Shown: positions 1-8,316, numbered from the stretch's first letter. The stretch is 64,000 nucleotides of DNA from Trebonia sp963836195 (GCA_963836195.1 CAWIIX010000020.1:805371-869370); one strand, 5' to 3'. The notes: generated from the letters alone by a model not told the origin. Numbers and translations are program-made.

Positions 1-658
1 GCGCGCCGAGGTTCTCGGCCGCCTCGCGCCAGGCCGGGCGGAGCCCCTCGAGCGCGGGCAGGATGATCAGCACCATCAGCGGGATCTGGAAGTACATGTA
101 GACCACGGCGACGCCGAAGAGGTCGAACAGGGTGAACCCGTGGGCGTAGAGGTTCACCCCGATGTTGTTCAGCCACCCGGTGATCAGCGCGGTCGAGGCC
201 AGCGAGGAGATGAACAGGAACGCCAGCGGAACACCGCCGAAGTTGGCGAACACGCCCGAGGCGGTGATCACCATCTGCCGCAGCCCTGCACTGCCGCGGC
301 CCTTGGCGGTGAAGATCGCGTAGGCGATCAGCAGCCCGAAGATGCCGGGGATGATGGAGGCGATCAGCGACAGCTCGAGCGAGTTCTCGAAGCCCTTCAG
401 GTAGGCGCCGTGGGCGGCGATGTCGATGTTGGAGAAGGTCCACGCGCCGGTGGACGAGCTCTGGAACGCCCCGATCAGCACCGCGATCAGCGGGATGAAC
501 AGGCCGATGATGATGTAGGCGGCGAACGGCACGATGCCCGCGAGCCGGACGACCGCCTGTAGCGGTTTCGGTAGTCTGGCCAGCCGCCGTGAGACGCGGC
601 CAGCCCCGGGGCCCGTCTGGGACCCCGGGGCCGTGACCAGTTCGGTCGTTTCGGCCAC
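1..658 (-). CDS. ABC transporter permease (3' end outside window)
   Basis: Inner-membrane permease of a binding-protein-dependent ABC importer, probably of the spermidine/putrescine or Fe(III) type. The translated minus strand has a basic N-terminus, a first membrane helix (FAAYIIIGLFIPLIAVLIGAF), further hydrophobic segments, and near the window edge the EAA loop signature (WREAAENLGA) that docks on the ATPase. It starts with GTG at 658, two bases after the stop of the upstream binding-protein gene, so the two are one operon. The C-terminal part and any second permease or ATPase lie beyond position 1. The family call is firm; the substrate is not known. Confidence 0.88.
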   Translation of the reverse strand, partial: MAETTELVTAPGSQTGPGAGRVSRRLARLPKPLQAVVRLAGIVPFAAYIIIGLFIPLIAVLIGAFQSSSTGAWTFSNIDIAAHGAYLKGFENSLELSLIASIIPGIFGLLIAYAIFTAKGRGSAGLRQMVITASGVFANFGGVPLAFLFISSLASTALITGWLNNIGVNLYAHGFTLFDLFGVAVVYMYFQIPLMVLIILPALEGLRPAWREAAENLGA

Positions 659-660
659 TA

Positions 661-1848
661 TCAGCCGCTAACGCTCGGCCACTGCTGGGTGACGACGCTC
701 TCCGCCGCGGTGTTCTGCGCTGCGGTCGGCAGGTCAAGCCCGCCGCTGCCCGGGACCTGCGGAAGCGCCGCCTCCTCGGTCTTGTTGATCGTGCCGGCCG
801 AGATCATCTCGGCCATCTCGATCGGCCGGGTCTCGCCGCCGAGGAAGAGGTTCTGGCCCTGGGTGGAGTAGAGGAACTCCTCCCACAGCCGGGCGGCGGC
901 CGGGTCGGGCGCGGTCGTGCTGATCGCCTGGTCGTAGTAGCCGGCGTACTGGGCGTCGCTCGGGATGACGACCTTGAAGCCCTTGACGACGGTGGAGACC
1001 TCGGACGCGAGCAGGTAGTCCCACCAGATCAGGATCGGGGTGGCACCGGACTGCACGGTGGCCGGGGTGCCCTCGGTCGGGACGAAGTTGCCGACCTGCT
1101 TCAGCTGCTTGAAGTAGGCGACGCCGGGGGCGATGTTGGACAGCGAACCGCCGTTGGCGAGCGCGGCCGCGTAGACGGCGGCGAACGCGGAGCCGGTCTG
1201 GGCCGGGTCGCCGTCGATCGCGACCTGGTTCTTGTAGATCGGGTTAAGCAGCGACTTGAACGACGTCGGCGGGGTCTTCACCTTCGACGGGTCGTAGCCA
1301 ATGGCGACGTAGCCGCCGTAGTCGGCGTAGTAGTCGCCGTTGGCGGCCTTGGCCGCGGCCGGGATGTCGTTCCAGGTCGCGACCTTGTACGGGGCCCACA
1401 GACCGGAGGTGTCGCCGCTGACCGCGAACGAGCTGCCGACGTCAACGACGTCGGGGGCGGTGCTCTTGCCCTTGAGCTCGTTGATCGCGCTGATCTCGTT
1501 CGCGCTCGAGCCCTCGGGGTTGGCGTCGGTGATCTTGATGCCGTACATGGCGGTGAACGCCTTCATGATCGCGCCGTAGTTCGCCCAGTTGGAGGGGAGC
1601 GTGATGACGTTCAGCTGCCCTTCCTTCTTGGCGGCGGCGACGAGGCCGTTCATGCCGCCGAAGGCGGCGGCCGAGGTGGCGGTGCTGGCGTCAACGGCGG
1701 CGGTGCTGGCACTCGAGGTGCCGCCCGTCGAGCTGGCGGCGGGGCTACTGCTCGAGGAGCTCGAGCAGCCTGCCGCGAGAAGAATGGAACCAACCGCGGC
1801 CACACTGGCCACGATCGCCTTGGATGCGCGCAAAATAAACCCTCCCAT
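661..1848 (-). CDS. ABC transporter substrate-binding lipoprotein
   Basis: Extracellular solute-binding protein feeding the permease that follows it. The N-terminus has a signal peptide with lipobox (SILLAAGC) and then a Ser/Ala/Thr-rich tether, as in actinobacterial lipoproteins. The body reads as the PotD/AfuA-like class, with stretches such as GYDPSKVKTPPTSFKSLLNP and QVAIDGDPAQTGSAF. The frame is open upstream to 1896, but the ATG at 1848 is preferred because it places the positively charged signal sequence first and follows a purine-rich GGGGGCAG. Length, about 395 residues, is normal for the family. Ligand unknown; polyamine, iron or a small organic acid are possible. Confidence 0.85.
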   Translation of the reverse strand: MGGFILRASKAIVASVAAVGSILLAAGCSSSSSSSPAASSTGGTSSASTAAVDASTATSAAAFGGMNGLVAAAKKEGQLNVITLPSNWANYGAIMKAFTAMYGIKITDANPEGSSANEISAINELKGKSTAPDVVDVGSSFAVSGDTSGLWAPYKVATWNDIPAAAKAANGDYYADYGGYVAIGYDPSKVKTPPTSFKSLLNPIYKNQVAIDGDPAQTGSAFAAVYAAALANGGSLSNIAPGVAYFKQLKQVGNFVPTEGTPATVQSGATPILIWWDYLLASEVSTVVKGFKVVIPSDAQYAGYYDQAISTTAPDPAAARLWEEFLYSTQGQNLFLGGETRPIEMAEMISAGTINKTEEAALPQVPGSGGLDLPTAAQNTAAESVVTQQWPSVSG

Positions 1849-1880
1849 GCTGCCCCCAGGGATACCGGGGCAGGCCTGTG

Positions 1881-2048
1881 CATCTTGGCTAGACACGTGG
1901 AATCTTGGCTAACCATGCTGAACGGAAGGTTGCCGGACGATTGACCGCAACCGTCCGTTTCTCGGCATCTTGGCAGGACTAGTGGGAATCGTGCCGATAC
2001 ACGGTGAACGGGAGATTGCCGGGCGGTTGAGCCCAGCCCTCCGCCGCG
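1881..2048. repeat. Diverged 84-bp tandem duplication upstream of the ABC operon
   Basis: Two head-to-tail blocks begin with CATCTTGGC at 1881 and 1965 and share spaced words (TTGGCT/TGGCAG, GAACGG, GATTG/GGTTGAG). The first copy can form a hairpin with GGTTGC and GCAACC arms; the second has lost part of it. The block lies just upstream of the binding-protein gene on the minus strand, so it may be a duplicated promoter or leader. No coding gene is seen here. Confidence 0.5.
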
Positions 2049-2102
2049 TGGCAGTTCGGTCGAGGGCCGGGCGAGGCCAGGCCTTAGGTAGAGGCTGGGG
2101 CT

Positions 2103-2285
2103 TTACTCGCCGCGCTCCAGGTACCCCACCGTCTGGTAGTGCACCTCGAGCGCGTCCGCGAGCTCCCGGCGGGAGACGCCGCGCTCCGCGCGAAGCATCG
2201 CAATGCGGTTGTGAGCGGCTCGGCGGTGTCGTGCAGAGCGCGGGGTGGTGGCCGCGGTTATCAGCGCGGCAGTGGTCTTTCGCAT
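2103..2285 (-). pseudogene. XRE-family HTH regulator cut short by a stop codon
   Basis: A 60-residue reading frame whose second half is a helix-turn-helix of the small YozG/Cro-CI type (IAMLRAERGVSRRELADALEVHYQTVGYLERGE). In this family the motif ERGE is followed by YSPSLYLAL and then about 20 more residues. Here GAG is followed by TAA and then, in the same frame, by codons for SPSLYL, so one base change (TAC to TAA) explains the stop. The sequence after SPSLYL no longer matches, which suggests further decay. Either a pseudogene or a very short surviving HTH peptide. It is divergent from the protease gene. Confidence 0.55.
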
Positions 2286-2351
2286 TTCTGTCTCCCTCGT
2301 TGACTTATTCGTTAAGCCTGGGTGACTGAACTCTGCAGTCGTTGACTCTTC

Positions 2352-2380
2352 TTGACATTGCTAGTCAATTGTGATGATAT
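2352..2380 (+). promoter_or_regulatory. Putative sigma-70-type promoter of the protease gene
   Basis: A consensus -35 hexamer TTGACA (2352-2357) is followed after 17 bases by TGATAT (2375-2380), which is a weak -10. It lies in a local AT-rich patch about 100 bases before the protease start. The -35 and spacing fit well; the -10 is poor. Confidence 0.4.
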
Positions 2381-2483
2381 TCGGGCGAACCAGTCCGATC
2401 AGCCTCACTAATTTCCGACTGGTTCTGTCATGCCCGGACATCCGGTCTCCAGGCCGGGAACACGCCATGGAGGTATGCAGATC

Positions 2484-3857
2484 GTGAAATACCGGAAAAT
2501 CGTCGTGGGCGCAATCGCAGTGCTCGCGCTGGCCGGGGGTGCGACTGTACCAGCGGCAGCCGCAGAACGGGCGCCCGCCAGATTCACCTCCAAGCCAATC
2601 GCGGTACGGGACACAAACGTGTCCGTGAGCCAGTTCACGGCGGCCGTCGGGTCCGCCGTCGTTCGCAACCAGGAGACGCTGCAAAAGTTCAAGGCCTGGA
2701 TGGTCGCCCTGCCCGGCTTCGCCAGCAGCGGTTATGTATGGGGTATTGACGACCTGGCGCACAAGTCAACAATTGTGCTGTGGCACGGACCGCGGACAAC
2801 CCTGCTCGCACGTATCATCAGCGAAGGCGCGCGCCGTGGCATCCGCGTGACCGTACAGCAGCGCACGTACAGCCTGCAGCAACTCAACGCCGCGAGCGCT
2901 GCCATCTGGACCCAGGCACGGGAAGGGAAGTGGGCCGGGTTCAACATTTCAACGATTATCGAAGTCACGGCCGTCGATGGCGGCCTCACCGTGCAGGGCG
3001 CGTATACCGCGGTCCCGGCGGCCCGGCGTGCCCCTCAGATTCGGTCGCTGGTCGCCACGGTCGCGGGAGTGCCCGTACATGTCGCGCCGAACAGCCCGGC
3101 TGTTGTTCCCGCTGTGGGCAGAGACGCGGACACCGAGCCGTTCAACTCCGGTGGTTACATGGACGGTTACTACACACACACCGGCTGTTCCAGTGGCTTC
3201 GCCGTCTGGATAAGCGGGCGTAGCTACGTGACGACCGCGCGTCACTGCAACTCAGCCCACAACGGCACGAACGACTACGTCGATCGCAATGACGCCTTTG
3301 ACGGGAGTCCGCCGCCAACCAGTGAGTGGTATGGCAACACGGTCGCGATCTCTCCCACGACCCACCAAGGGAACGGCGACATGCCGGGCGGTGCCCGCAT
3401 ACTGGGCAATTACGGCTTCGCCTGGATGTTCAACCACGGATGGAACTCCACGACGCACTCAACCGTGGTTGCACAGGTAGATCCGAACATAAACGATCTA
3501 GTGTGCACCGAGGGGGGAAATTCCGGCGAGCACTGCGACGTCAAGGTCACGAGCCAGGGCTCGGGGAGTGACGCCTGGGGCGGATTCCCGGTTGACATCG
3601 CCACCGAGCAGACCTCCGGTGATATCGCTGCGATCCAAGGCGATAGCGGCGGCCCGGTCATGACGATCGCCGGCTCGGGCACGGTGAATGCGGCCGGGAT
3701 GATCCAGGATGTCAACAAGACCTGGCAGGGCGCCGCTTGCGGCGCGGTCTACGACGGTGGCGCCAACTGGTGCAGCCCCACGGTTTACTTCGAGCCGTTC
3801 TCCAACGTCCTCAGCAGCTTCTACAACCTCGGCGCGACCATCGACACCAGCCTATGA
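2484..3857 (+). CDS. Secreted trypsin-like serine protease (S1 family)
   Basis: Exported endopeptidase. After a signal peptide (KIVVGAIAVLALAGGATVPAAAA) comes a propeptide-like region of about 190 residues, then a chymotrypsin-fold domain. The catalytic His is in VTTARHCNSA (about residue 254) and the catalytic Ser in the GDSGGPV motif (about residue 388); the Asp is probably in the stretch HQGNGDMPGG but is not certain. Several Cys pairs fit an extracellular protein. Two starts compete: ATG 2475 and GTG 2484. GTG 2484 is chosen because GGAGGT ends 9 bases before it, while it nearly touches the ATG. The N-terminal pro-region suggests streptogrisin-like self-maturation. Native substrate unknown. 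Confidence 0.85.
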   Translation: MKYRKIVVGAIAVLALAGGATVPAAAAERAPARFTSKPIAVRDTNVSVSQFTAAVGSAVVRNQETLQKFKAWMVALPGFASSGYVWGIDDLAHKSTIVLWHGPRTTLLARIISEGARRGIRVTVQQRTYSLQQLNAASAAIWTQAREGKWAGFNISTIIEVTAVDGGLTVQGAYTAVPAARRAPQIRSLVATVAGVPVHVAPNSPAVVPAVGRDADTEPFNSGGYMDGYYTHTGCSSGFAVWISGRSYVTTARHCNSAHNGTNDYVDRNDAFDGSPPPTSEWYGNTVAISPTTHQGNGDMPGGARILGNYGFAWMFNHGWNSTTHSTVVAQVDPNINDLVCTEGGNSGEHCDVKVTSQGSGSDAWGGFPVDIATEQTSGDIAAIQGDSGGPVMTIAGSGTVNAAGMIQDVNKTWQGAACGAVYDGGANWCSPTVYFEPFSNVLSSFYNLGATIDTSL

Positions 3858-3904
3858 CGTCGGCGGCCGCGCCTTCGCATTTCTGACCGCGCCATCCGGA
3901 CGCT

Positions 3905-3942
3905 CCGCGGGTCCCGCCCCACGACAGGGGCCGGACCCGCGG
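3905..3942 (+). terminator. Hairpin after the protease gene
   Basis: Perfect 10-bp stem: CCGCGGGTCC (3905-3914) pairs with GGACCCGCGG (3933-3942). It lies 48 bases after the protease stop. It has no U-tract, as is common in high-GC actinobacteria. Confidence 0.55.
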
Positions 3943-4072
3943 CTGTCAAGACCACCGTGTTTCTCAACGTGCTTCCGACATGCCGGAAGACCAGCAGTGG
4001 AACCGAAACATCGGCTCACATCGTCCAAGCGCTAACAGACCCACGGTAGTCCGAGCACTGCAGGAGGAGCCA

Positions 4073-4603
4073 ATGAAATGTGGTCGCTGGTACGGTTCTT
4101 CGGCCTTCATCCTCCTGTTGTGCCTGGTGATTGGCGGATGCGCCAGCCAGCGAACGGCTGAGCCTATCGCGGCGCCTGGCCACAGCGGCGATGGCCTGGC
4201 TGGTGTGCGTTGGCGGCTCACACAGGTGGTTGGCCCTACCGGCGCGGTTGCGATGCCTGCGTCCGTAGACGGCTGGTTCGAAGCAACCAGCGGGTACGCG
4301 GTGTCGGGCGACGACGGGTGCTCCTACTTTTACGGGACAGGACATCGATCGGCACAGGGGTTCACCGTTTCCGATGTGATCACCAATGCCAACTCCTGCG
4401 CGAGCGATCACGGTCCGCTTGATGCCGCGCGCGACGGCTTCGGCCGCGTCATCAACGGCCAGTACGCACGGGTAGAACTCTCAGGAACAGAACTTCGGCT
4501 GACGGCGGGAAAGTACACGCTGGTATTCGCAGCAGGGTCAGGCAGCCCCTCACCCTCCGCCGGGCGTTCTTTAGTCGCCCGTGGGCCGCTCGCCAGCCAG
4601 TAG
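4073..4603 (+). CDS. Small lipoprotein with a META/HslJ-like domain
   Basis: A secreted lipoprotein of 176 residues. The signal peptide ends in the lipobox VIGGC. The mature part begins LAGVRWRLTQV and continues with a DGWFEATSGYAVSGDDGCSYFYGTG segment, which resembles the first strands of META (HslJ) domains that open with W-x-L and a glycine-rich turn. Start ATG 4073 has a strong GGAGGA site 5 bases upstream; the frame is open further 5' but without a signal. Function unknown. The META assignment is tentative because sequence identity in that fold is low. Confidence 0.65.
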   Translation: MKCGRWYGSSAFILLLCLVIGGCASQRTAEPIAAPGHSGDGLAGVRWRLTQVVGPTGAVAMPASVDGWFEATSGYAVSGDDGCSYFYGTGHRSAQGFTVSDVITNANSCASDHGPLDAARDGFGRVINGQYARVELSGTELRLTAGKYTLVFAAGSGSPSPSAGRSLVARGPLASQ

Positions 4604-4657
4604 GTGTGTACTCCGGTCACTCCTCGGTCGCGCTCCGCGGAGCCCTATGTTCACCCA

Positions 4658-4671
4658 AGCAAGCGCTTGGT
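4658..4671. promoter_or_regulatory. KstR2-type operator
   Basis: The 14-mer AGCAAGCGCTTGGT matches the KstR2 consensus described for mycobacteria, AnCAAGnnCTTGnT, at every fixed position. It is 39 bases before the SCP2 start. A KstR2-like regulator gene is encoded in this window at 30881. The match is seen; the binding is inferred. Confidence 0.6.
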
Positions 4672-4710
4672 ACACTTCCGGGGCAGACCCAATCAGGGAG
4701 ATGAGCAACG

Positions 4711-5097
4711 ATGCCCCTCAAGTACCTGTCCCCCGAGTGGATCGACGCCTACAACGCCACCGTCGCCGCCGACGACTCGGTCCGGGCGGCGATGAAGGGC
4801 AAGAGCGCGGTCCTGCAGATGCTGATCGCCGAGGCGCCGGGCGGCGAGATCCACTACTGGCTGCGGATCGGCGATGGCACCGTCGCGGCCGCCCTCGGCG
4901 ACGCGGAGAACGCCGAAGTCACCATCAGCCAGTCGTACGACACCGCGGCCAAGGTCAACCGGGGCGAGCTGGACGGGCAGAAGGCGTTCACCCAGGGCAA
5001 GGTCAAGATCAAGGGCAAGATGATGAAGATGATGCAGCTGCGCGGCCCGCTCGCCGAGCTGCAGAAGGCGCTCGACACCATCGAGACCGAGTACTGA
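4711..5097 (+). CDS. SCP2 sterol-binding domain protein
   Basis: A single-domain protein of 128 residues matching the SCP2 fold, which binds sterols or acyl-CoAs in a hydrophobic tunnel. Typical features are the strand pair EIHYWLRIGDGTVAAALGDAENAEVTIS, the helix DTAAKVNRGELDGQKAFTQGKVKIKG, and the closing MMQLRGPLAELQKAL. The GGGAGATG site precedes the ATG at 4711. A KstR2-type palindrome lies upstream and a strong bidirectional hairpin downstream, so it is a single-gene unit. A role in binding steroid or acyl-CoA intermediates is inferred from the fold, the operator and the neighbouring steroid genes; the ligand is not shown. Confidence 0.85.
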   Translation: MPLKYLSPEWIDAYNATVAADDSVRAAMKGKSAVLQMLIAEAPGGEIHYWLRIGDGTVAAALGDAENAEVTISQSYDTAAKVNRGELDGQKAFTQGKVKIKGKMMKMMQLRGPLAELQKALDTIETEY

Positions 5098-5108
5098 GCC
5101 GCTGAGCT

Positions 5109-5152
5109 GCTCCTCCCGGCGGCGCTCGGCCGACTGGCCCGCCGGGAGGAGC
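5109..5152. terminator. Bidirectional intrinsic terminator between SCP2 gene and glyA
   Basis: A perfect 14-bp inverted repeat, GCTCCTCCCGGCGG (5109-5122) and CCGCCGGGAGGAGC (5139-5152), fills the 64-base gap between two convergent stop codons. It can end transcripts from both sides. Confidence 0.75.
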
Positions 5153-5161
5153 CGGGGCTTC

Positions 5162-6643
5162 CTACAGCTCGATCCCCGGGTAGAGCGGGTGGCGGCCGAG
5201 CAGCTCGGCGCAGCGGTCCCGGCTGTCCGCCGCGACCTTGGCGTCGAGGACGTACTTGGCCTTGGACGCGCCCCCGGAGCCGCCGGCCGGCGTGGTCGCG
5301 CCGAGCACGCCGGCGAAGATGTCGGCGATCTCGTCGAGCTCGTCGGGGCCGAATCCGAGCGTGGTCAGGGCCGGGGTGCCCATCCGGATGCCCGAGGTGT
5401 ACCAGGCGCCGTTGGCGTCCCGCGGGATGCTGTTCCTGTTGGTCACCACGCCCGCGTCGAGCAGCGCCGACTCGGCCTGGCGGCCGGTCAGCCCGAAGCT
5501 GGCGGCCACGTCCGCCAGCACCAGGTGGTTGCTGGTGCCGCCGGTCACCAGCCGGACCCCGCGCCGCATCAGCCCCTCGGCCAGCGCCTGGGCGTTGGCG
5601 ATGATCGCGGACGCGTAGCCGGCGAACGAGGGCTGGCGGGCCTCGGCGAACGCGATCGCCTTGGCCGCCATCACGTGCGGCAGCGGGCCGCCGAGGACCA
5701 TCGGGCAGCCCTTGTCGACGAACGGGGCGTACTCGTCGGTGCAGAGCACGAACCCGCCCCGCGGGCCCCGGAGCGACTTGTGGGTGGTGGACGTGACCAC
5801 GTCGGCGTGCAGCACCGGGTTCAGGTCGCCGGTCAGCACCCCGCCCGCGACCAGGCCCGCGAAGTGCGCCATGTCCACCATGAGGGTGGCGCCGACCTCG
5901 TCCGCGATCTCACGCATGATCCGGAAGTTCGGGGTCCGGGGATAGGCCGAGTACCCGCCGACAAGGACGGCCGGCCGGAACTCCCGGGCCTGGGCGGCGA
6001 GCGCGTCGTAGTCGAGCTGCTCGGTCACCGGGTCGGTCCCGTAGCTCGCCTGCTCGAAGAGCTTGCCCGAGATGTTGTGCCGGAACCCGTGGGTCAGGTG
6101 GCCGCCCGCGTCGAGCGCCATCCCCAGCATCCGCTGCGAGAGCAGTTCCCCGCGCAGCCGCTCCCAGTCCGCTGCCGCCAGGTCGTTCACGGTCCGGACG
6201 CCCGCCGCGGCCAGCGCGGGCTCTTCGACCCGCCGGGCGAGGATGGCCCAGAACGCGACCAGGTTGGCGTCGATCCCCGAATGCGGCTGGACGTAGGCGT
6301 GCTCCGCGCCGAACAGCGCCTGCGCGTGCCCGGCGGCGATCGACTCGACCCGGTCCACCATCTCGCAGCCGGCGTAGAAGCGCTGGCCGACGGTGCCTTC
6401 GGCGTACTTGTCGGACAGCCAGTTCCCCATCGCCAGCAGCACCGCGGGCGACGCGTAGTTCTCCGACGCGATCAGCTTCAGCTGCCGCCGCTGCGAGGTG
6501 AGCTCGCCGGCGATCGCGGCCGCGATGTCGGGCTCGACGGCGGCGATGGTCTCGAGCGCGGCGGTGTAGGCGACGGCGGCCGAGGGCGAGGGGGTGCGGG
6601 CGGGGCTGGCGGCTGCGGGTACGGGACTGGCTGGACTGGTCAT
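5162..6643 (-). CDS. glyA: Serine hydroxymethyltransferase
   Basis: PLP enzyme that interconverts serine plus tetrahydrofolate and glycine plus methylene-THF. Family signatures are clear: LKLIASENYASPAVL, the DKYAEGTVGQRFYAG block, HSGIDANLVAF, and the PLP lysine in STTHKSLRGPRGG. At 493 residues it is longer than the usual 415-430: the extra length is mainly an insert after the HSGIDAN region (AAAGVRTVNDLAAADWERLRG and following) and an Ala/Pro-rich N-terminus of about 30 residues, as in some actinobacterial long forms. A ZTP riboswitch-like leader precedes it, consistent with folate-dependent one-carbon control. Not part of the steroid regulon. Confidence 0.93.
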   Translation of the reverse strand: MTSPASPVPAAASPARTPSPSAAVAYTAALETIAAVEPDIAAAIAGELTSQRRQLKLIASENYASPAVLLAMGNWLSDKYAEGTVGQRFYAGCEMVDRVESIAAGHAQALFGAEHAYVQPHSGIDANLVAFWAILARRVEEPALAAAGVRTVNDLAAADWERLRGELLSQRMLGMALDAGGHLTHGFRHNISGKLFEQASYGTDPVTEQLDYDALAAQAREFRPAVLVGGYSAYPRTPNFRIMREIADEVGATLMVDMAHFAGLVAGGVLTGDLNPVLHADVVTSTTHKSLRGPRGGFVLCTDEYAPFVDKGCPMVLGGPLPHVMAAKAIAFAEARQPSFAGYASAIIANAQALAEGLMRRGVRLVTGGTSNHLVLADVAASFGLTGRQAESALLDAGVVTNRNSIPRDANGAWYTSGIRMGTPALTTLGFGPDELDEIADIFAGVLGATTPAGGSGGASKAKYVLDAKVAADSRDRCAELLGRHPLYPGIEL

Positions 6644-6689
6644 ATGCGTGCTCCCAAAGGTTCCAAGGGTTGCCGGGCGGCGTTGAATG

Positions 6690-6780
6690 GCCCTCGCCCA
6701 GGCGCACGGCTCACCCGGCTACCGCCGAGGGGCCGCTCCACGGTGGTGCTCCACCCGAACGCCAGTCACGGCCCGTCACC
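6690..6780 (-). ncRNA. ZTP riboswitch (pfl motif) in the glyA leader
   Basis: On the minus strand the leader has the hallmarks of the pfl/ZTP RNA: GGGCCGTGACTGGCG at about 6774-6760, a short GGTGGAGCACCACC stem-loop, a GGAGCGGCC segment, and the 3' conserved GCGCCTGGGC (about 6705-6696) that makes the pseudoknot. The order and spacing of these words agree with the family, which is known upstream of glyA, folD and purH. It senses ZTP/ZMP, which accumulates when 10-formyl-THF runs low. No clear expression-platform terminator was identified between 6690 and the glyA start. Confidence 0.8.
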
Positions 6781-6832
6781 ACCGTACCGTCTCCGCCGGT
6801 GATTTCATGACACTCATCGACAAGATCGAAAG

Positions 6833-7609
6833 TCAGTGGCTCGTCCAGCCGCCGTCTACCGGCAGGACGGTGCCGGTGATGTAGCCGGACTGCGGGTCGG
6901 TCAGCAGCAGCGCGGCGCCCGCGAGTTCCTCGGGGGCGGCCCAGCGGCGCAGCGGGACCTCCGCGTCGAGGAAGCGCCGAACGTGCGGGTCGTCGTCGAT
7001 CCCGTCGTTCAGCGGCGTCCGGAACGGCCCCGGGGCGAGCGCGTTCACCGTGATCCCGGTCCCGGCCAGCTCGACCGCGAGGCTGCGGGTGAGCTGCACG
7101 ACGGCGCCCTTGCTGGCCGCGTACCCGGACCGTCCGGCCGCGCCGACGAGGCCGAGGGCGCTGGCGAGGGTGAGGATGCGGCCGTACCCGGCGGCGCGCA
7201 TGGGCACGGCGGCCGCCCGGCAGGCGAGCCAGGTGCCGACCACGTTCACGTCCAGGCAGGCCCGCAGGTCGGCGACCGACAGCTCGTCGATGGTCCCCCG
7301 TGCCTGGACGCCCGCGCTGGTCACCAGCGCGTCCAGCCGGCCGTAGGCGGACAGCGCGCGATCGACCAGGCGGTCGACGGCGTCCTCGTCGGTGACATCG
7401 CACCCGTGGCCGAGCGCAGGGGAACCGGTCTGCGCGGTCAGCCGCGCGGCCGCCTGCCGGCAGCGCTCGGCCGAACGGCCCGCCAGCACCACGGTGGACC
7501 CGGCCCGGGCGAGCGCGCCCGCGATCGCGAGCCCGAGGCCGGCCGAGCCGCCGGTGATGACCGCTACCTGCCCGGACCGGGGGCGGGGGATGGCGGATTC
7601 CTCAGTCAT
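6833..7609 (-). CDS. SDR-family oxidoreductase
   Basis: NAD(P)-dependent short-chain dehydrogenase of about 258 residues. The Rossmann glycine motif is TGGSAGLGLAIA, followed by the CDV acidic turn, the NAG-like TSAGVQ element, the catalytic Ser (LTLASALG) and YxxxK (SGYAASKGAVV), and the C-terminal PVDGGW typical of FabG-like enzymes. The frame is open far upstream; ATG 7609 (MTEES) is preferred because the Rossmann fold then starts about 12 residues in. It lies downstream of hsaB on the same strand, 117 bases away, so it may be co-transcribed, though a partial KstR2-like half site (GAGCAAGCG) in the gap could be its own promoter. Substrate unknown. Confidence 0.82.
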   Translation of the reverse strand: MTEESAIPRPRSGQVAVITGGSAGLGLAIAGALARAGSTVVLAGRSAERCRQAAARLTAQTGSPALGHGCDVTDEDAVDRLVDRALSAYGRLDALVTSAGVQARGTIDELSVADLRACLDVNVVGTWLACRAAAVPMRAAGYGRILTLASALGLVGAAGRSGYAASKGAVVQLTRSLAVELAGTGITVNALAPGPFRTPLNDGIDDDPHVRRFLDAEVPLRRWAAPEELAGAALLLTDPQSGYITGTVLPVDGGWTSH

Positions 7610-7725
7610 GAGGGAATGCTGGCAGAATCGCTTGCTCGCCTGCCAGCCAGGCGCGGCTGGCTTCTGACAGACGCCCGGGTCCGTTCGATATACCGCTTGT
7701 GAATCTTTTGACCTGGCACTGCGCC

Positions 7726-8316
7726 TTACAGCCAGTCGGCGTGCCGGGGCCAGGCCAGGAGGGTGTCGACGACCTCGGGCGGGCCGGTGTCGCTGTCCGC
7801 GTCCATCGCCGCGTACCGGCCACGGTAGAACAGCAGCGGCTGGTCCGGCCGGGACGGACCGAGCTCGGTGACGCGGCCCACCACCAGGTAGTGGTCCCCG
7901 GCCTCGTGCACGGCTTCGACGGCGCACTCCACCCAGGTGAGCGCTCCGTCCAGTACCGGCGCGCCGGAGCGTGACGGCGACCAGCTCAGCCCGGCGAACT
8001 TGTCGGCCCCGGAGACGCCGAACCGCCGGGCGATGTGCTGCTGCCCGGCCGCCAGGACGTTGACGCAGAAGTACCCGCTGGCGGCGATGACGGGCCAGGT
8101 CCTGGACGATGTGCCCGGGCAGAACAGCACCAGGGGCGGGTCGAGCGACAGGGCGGCGAACGCCTGGCAGGCGAACCCGGCCGGGCGGCCGCCGCCGTCG
8201 ACGCCGGTGATCACGGTGACGCCGGTGCAGAAGTGGCCGAGGACCTGCCGGTACGCGGCGCCCCGCAGGCTCGGCCTCCCGACGCTGCGCGCCTCAGGGC
8301 GCGGCGGGGCCGGCAA
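7726..8316 (-). CDS. hsaB: Flavin reductase component of 3-HSA monooxygenase
   Basis: Reductase that supplies reduced flavin to the oxygenase HsaA, which hydroxylates 3-HSA to 3,4-DHSA in steroid A/B-ring degradation. It has the flavin reductase-like fold marks seen in HsaB: YRQVLGHFCTGVTVITG, GFACQAFAALSLDPPLVLFCPG, GYFCVNVLAAGQ, DKFAGLSW, GDHYLVVGRVTEL and PLLFYRGRY. Length of 196 residues is normal. The start at 8316 overlaps the 3' end of hsaC by 23 bases, so translation is probably coupled. It is the last gene of hsaA-hsaC-hsaB, driven from the KstR box at 10461. Confidence 0.88.
   Translation of the reverse strand: MPAPPRPEARSVGRPSLRGAAYRQVLGHFCTGVTVITGVDGGGRPAGFACQAFAALSLDPPLVLFCPGTSSRTWPVIAASGYFCVNVLAAGQQHIARRFGVSGADKFAGLSWSPSRSGAPVLDGALTWVECAVEAVHEAGDHYLVVGRVTELGPSRPDQPLLFYRGRYAAMDADSDTGPPEVVDTLLAWPRHADWL

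Noticed and set aside
5189..6802. 537-codon open frame antisense to glyA
   Set aside because: It mirrors the codon periodicity of glyA and its product is Arg/Gly/Pro-rich with no family features; glyA on the other strand is certain.
7620..7650. KstR2-type operator before the SDR at 6833-7609
   Set aside because: Only one half (GAGCAAGCG) matches; the second half is absent.
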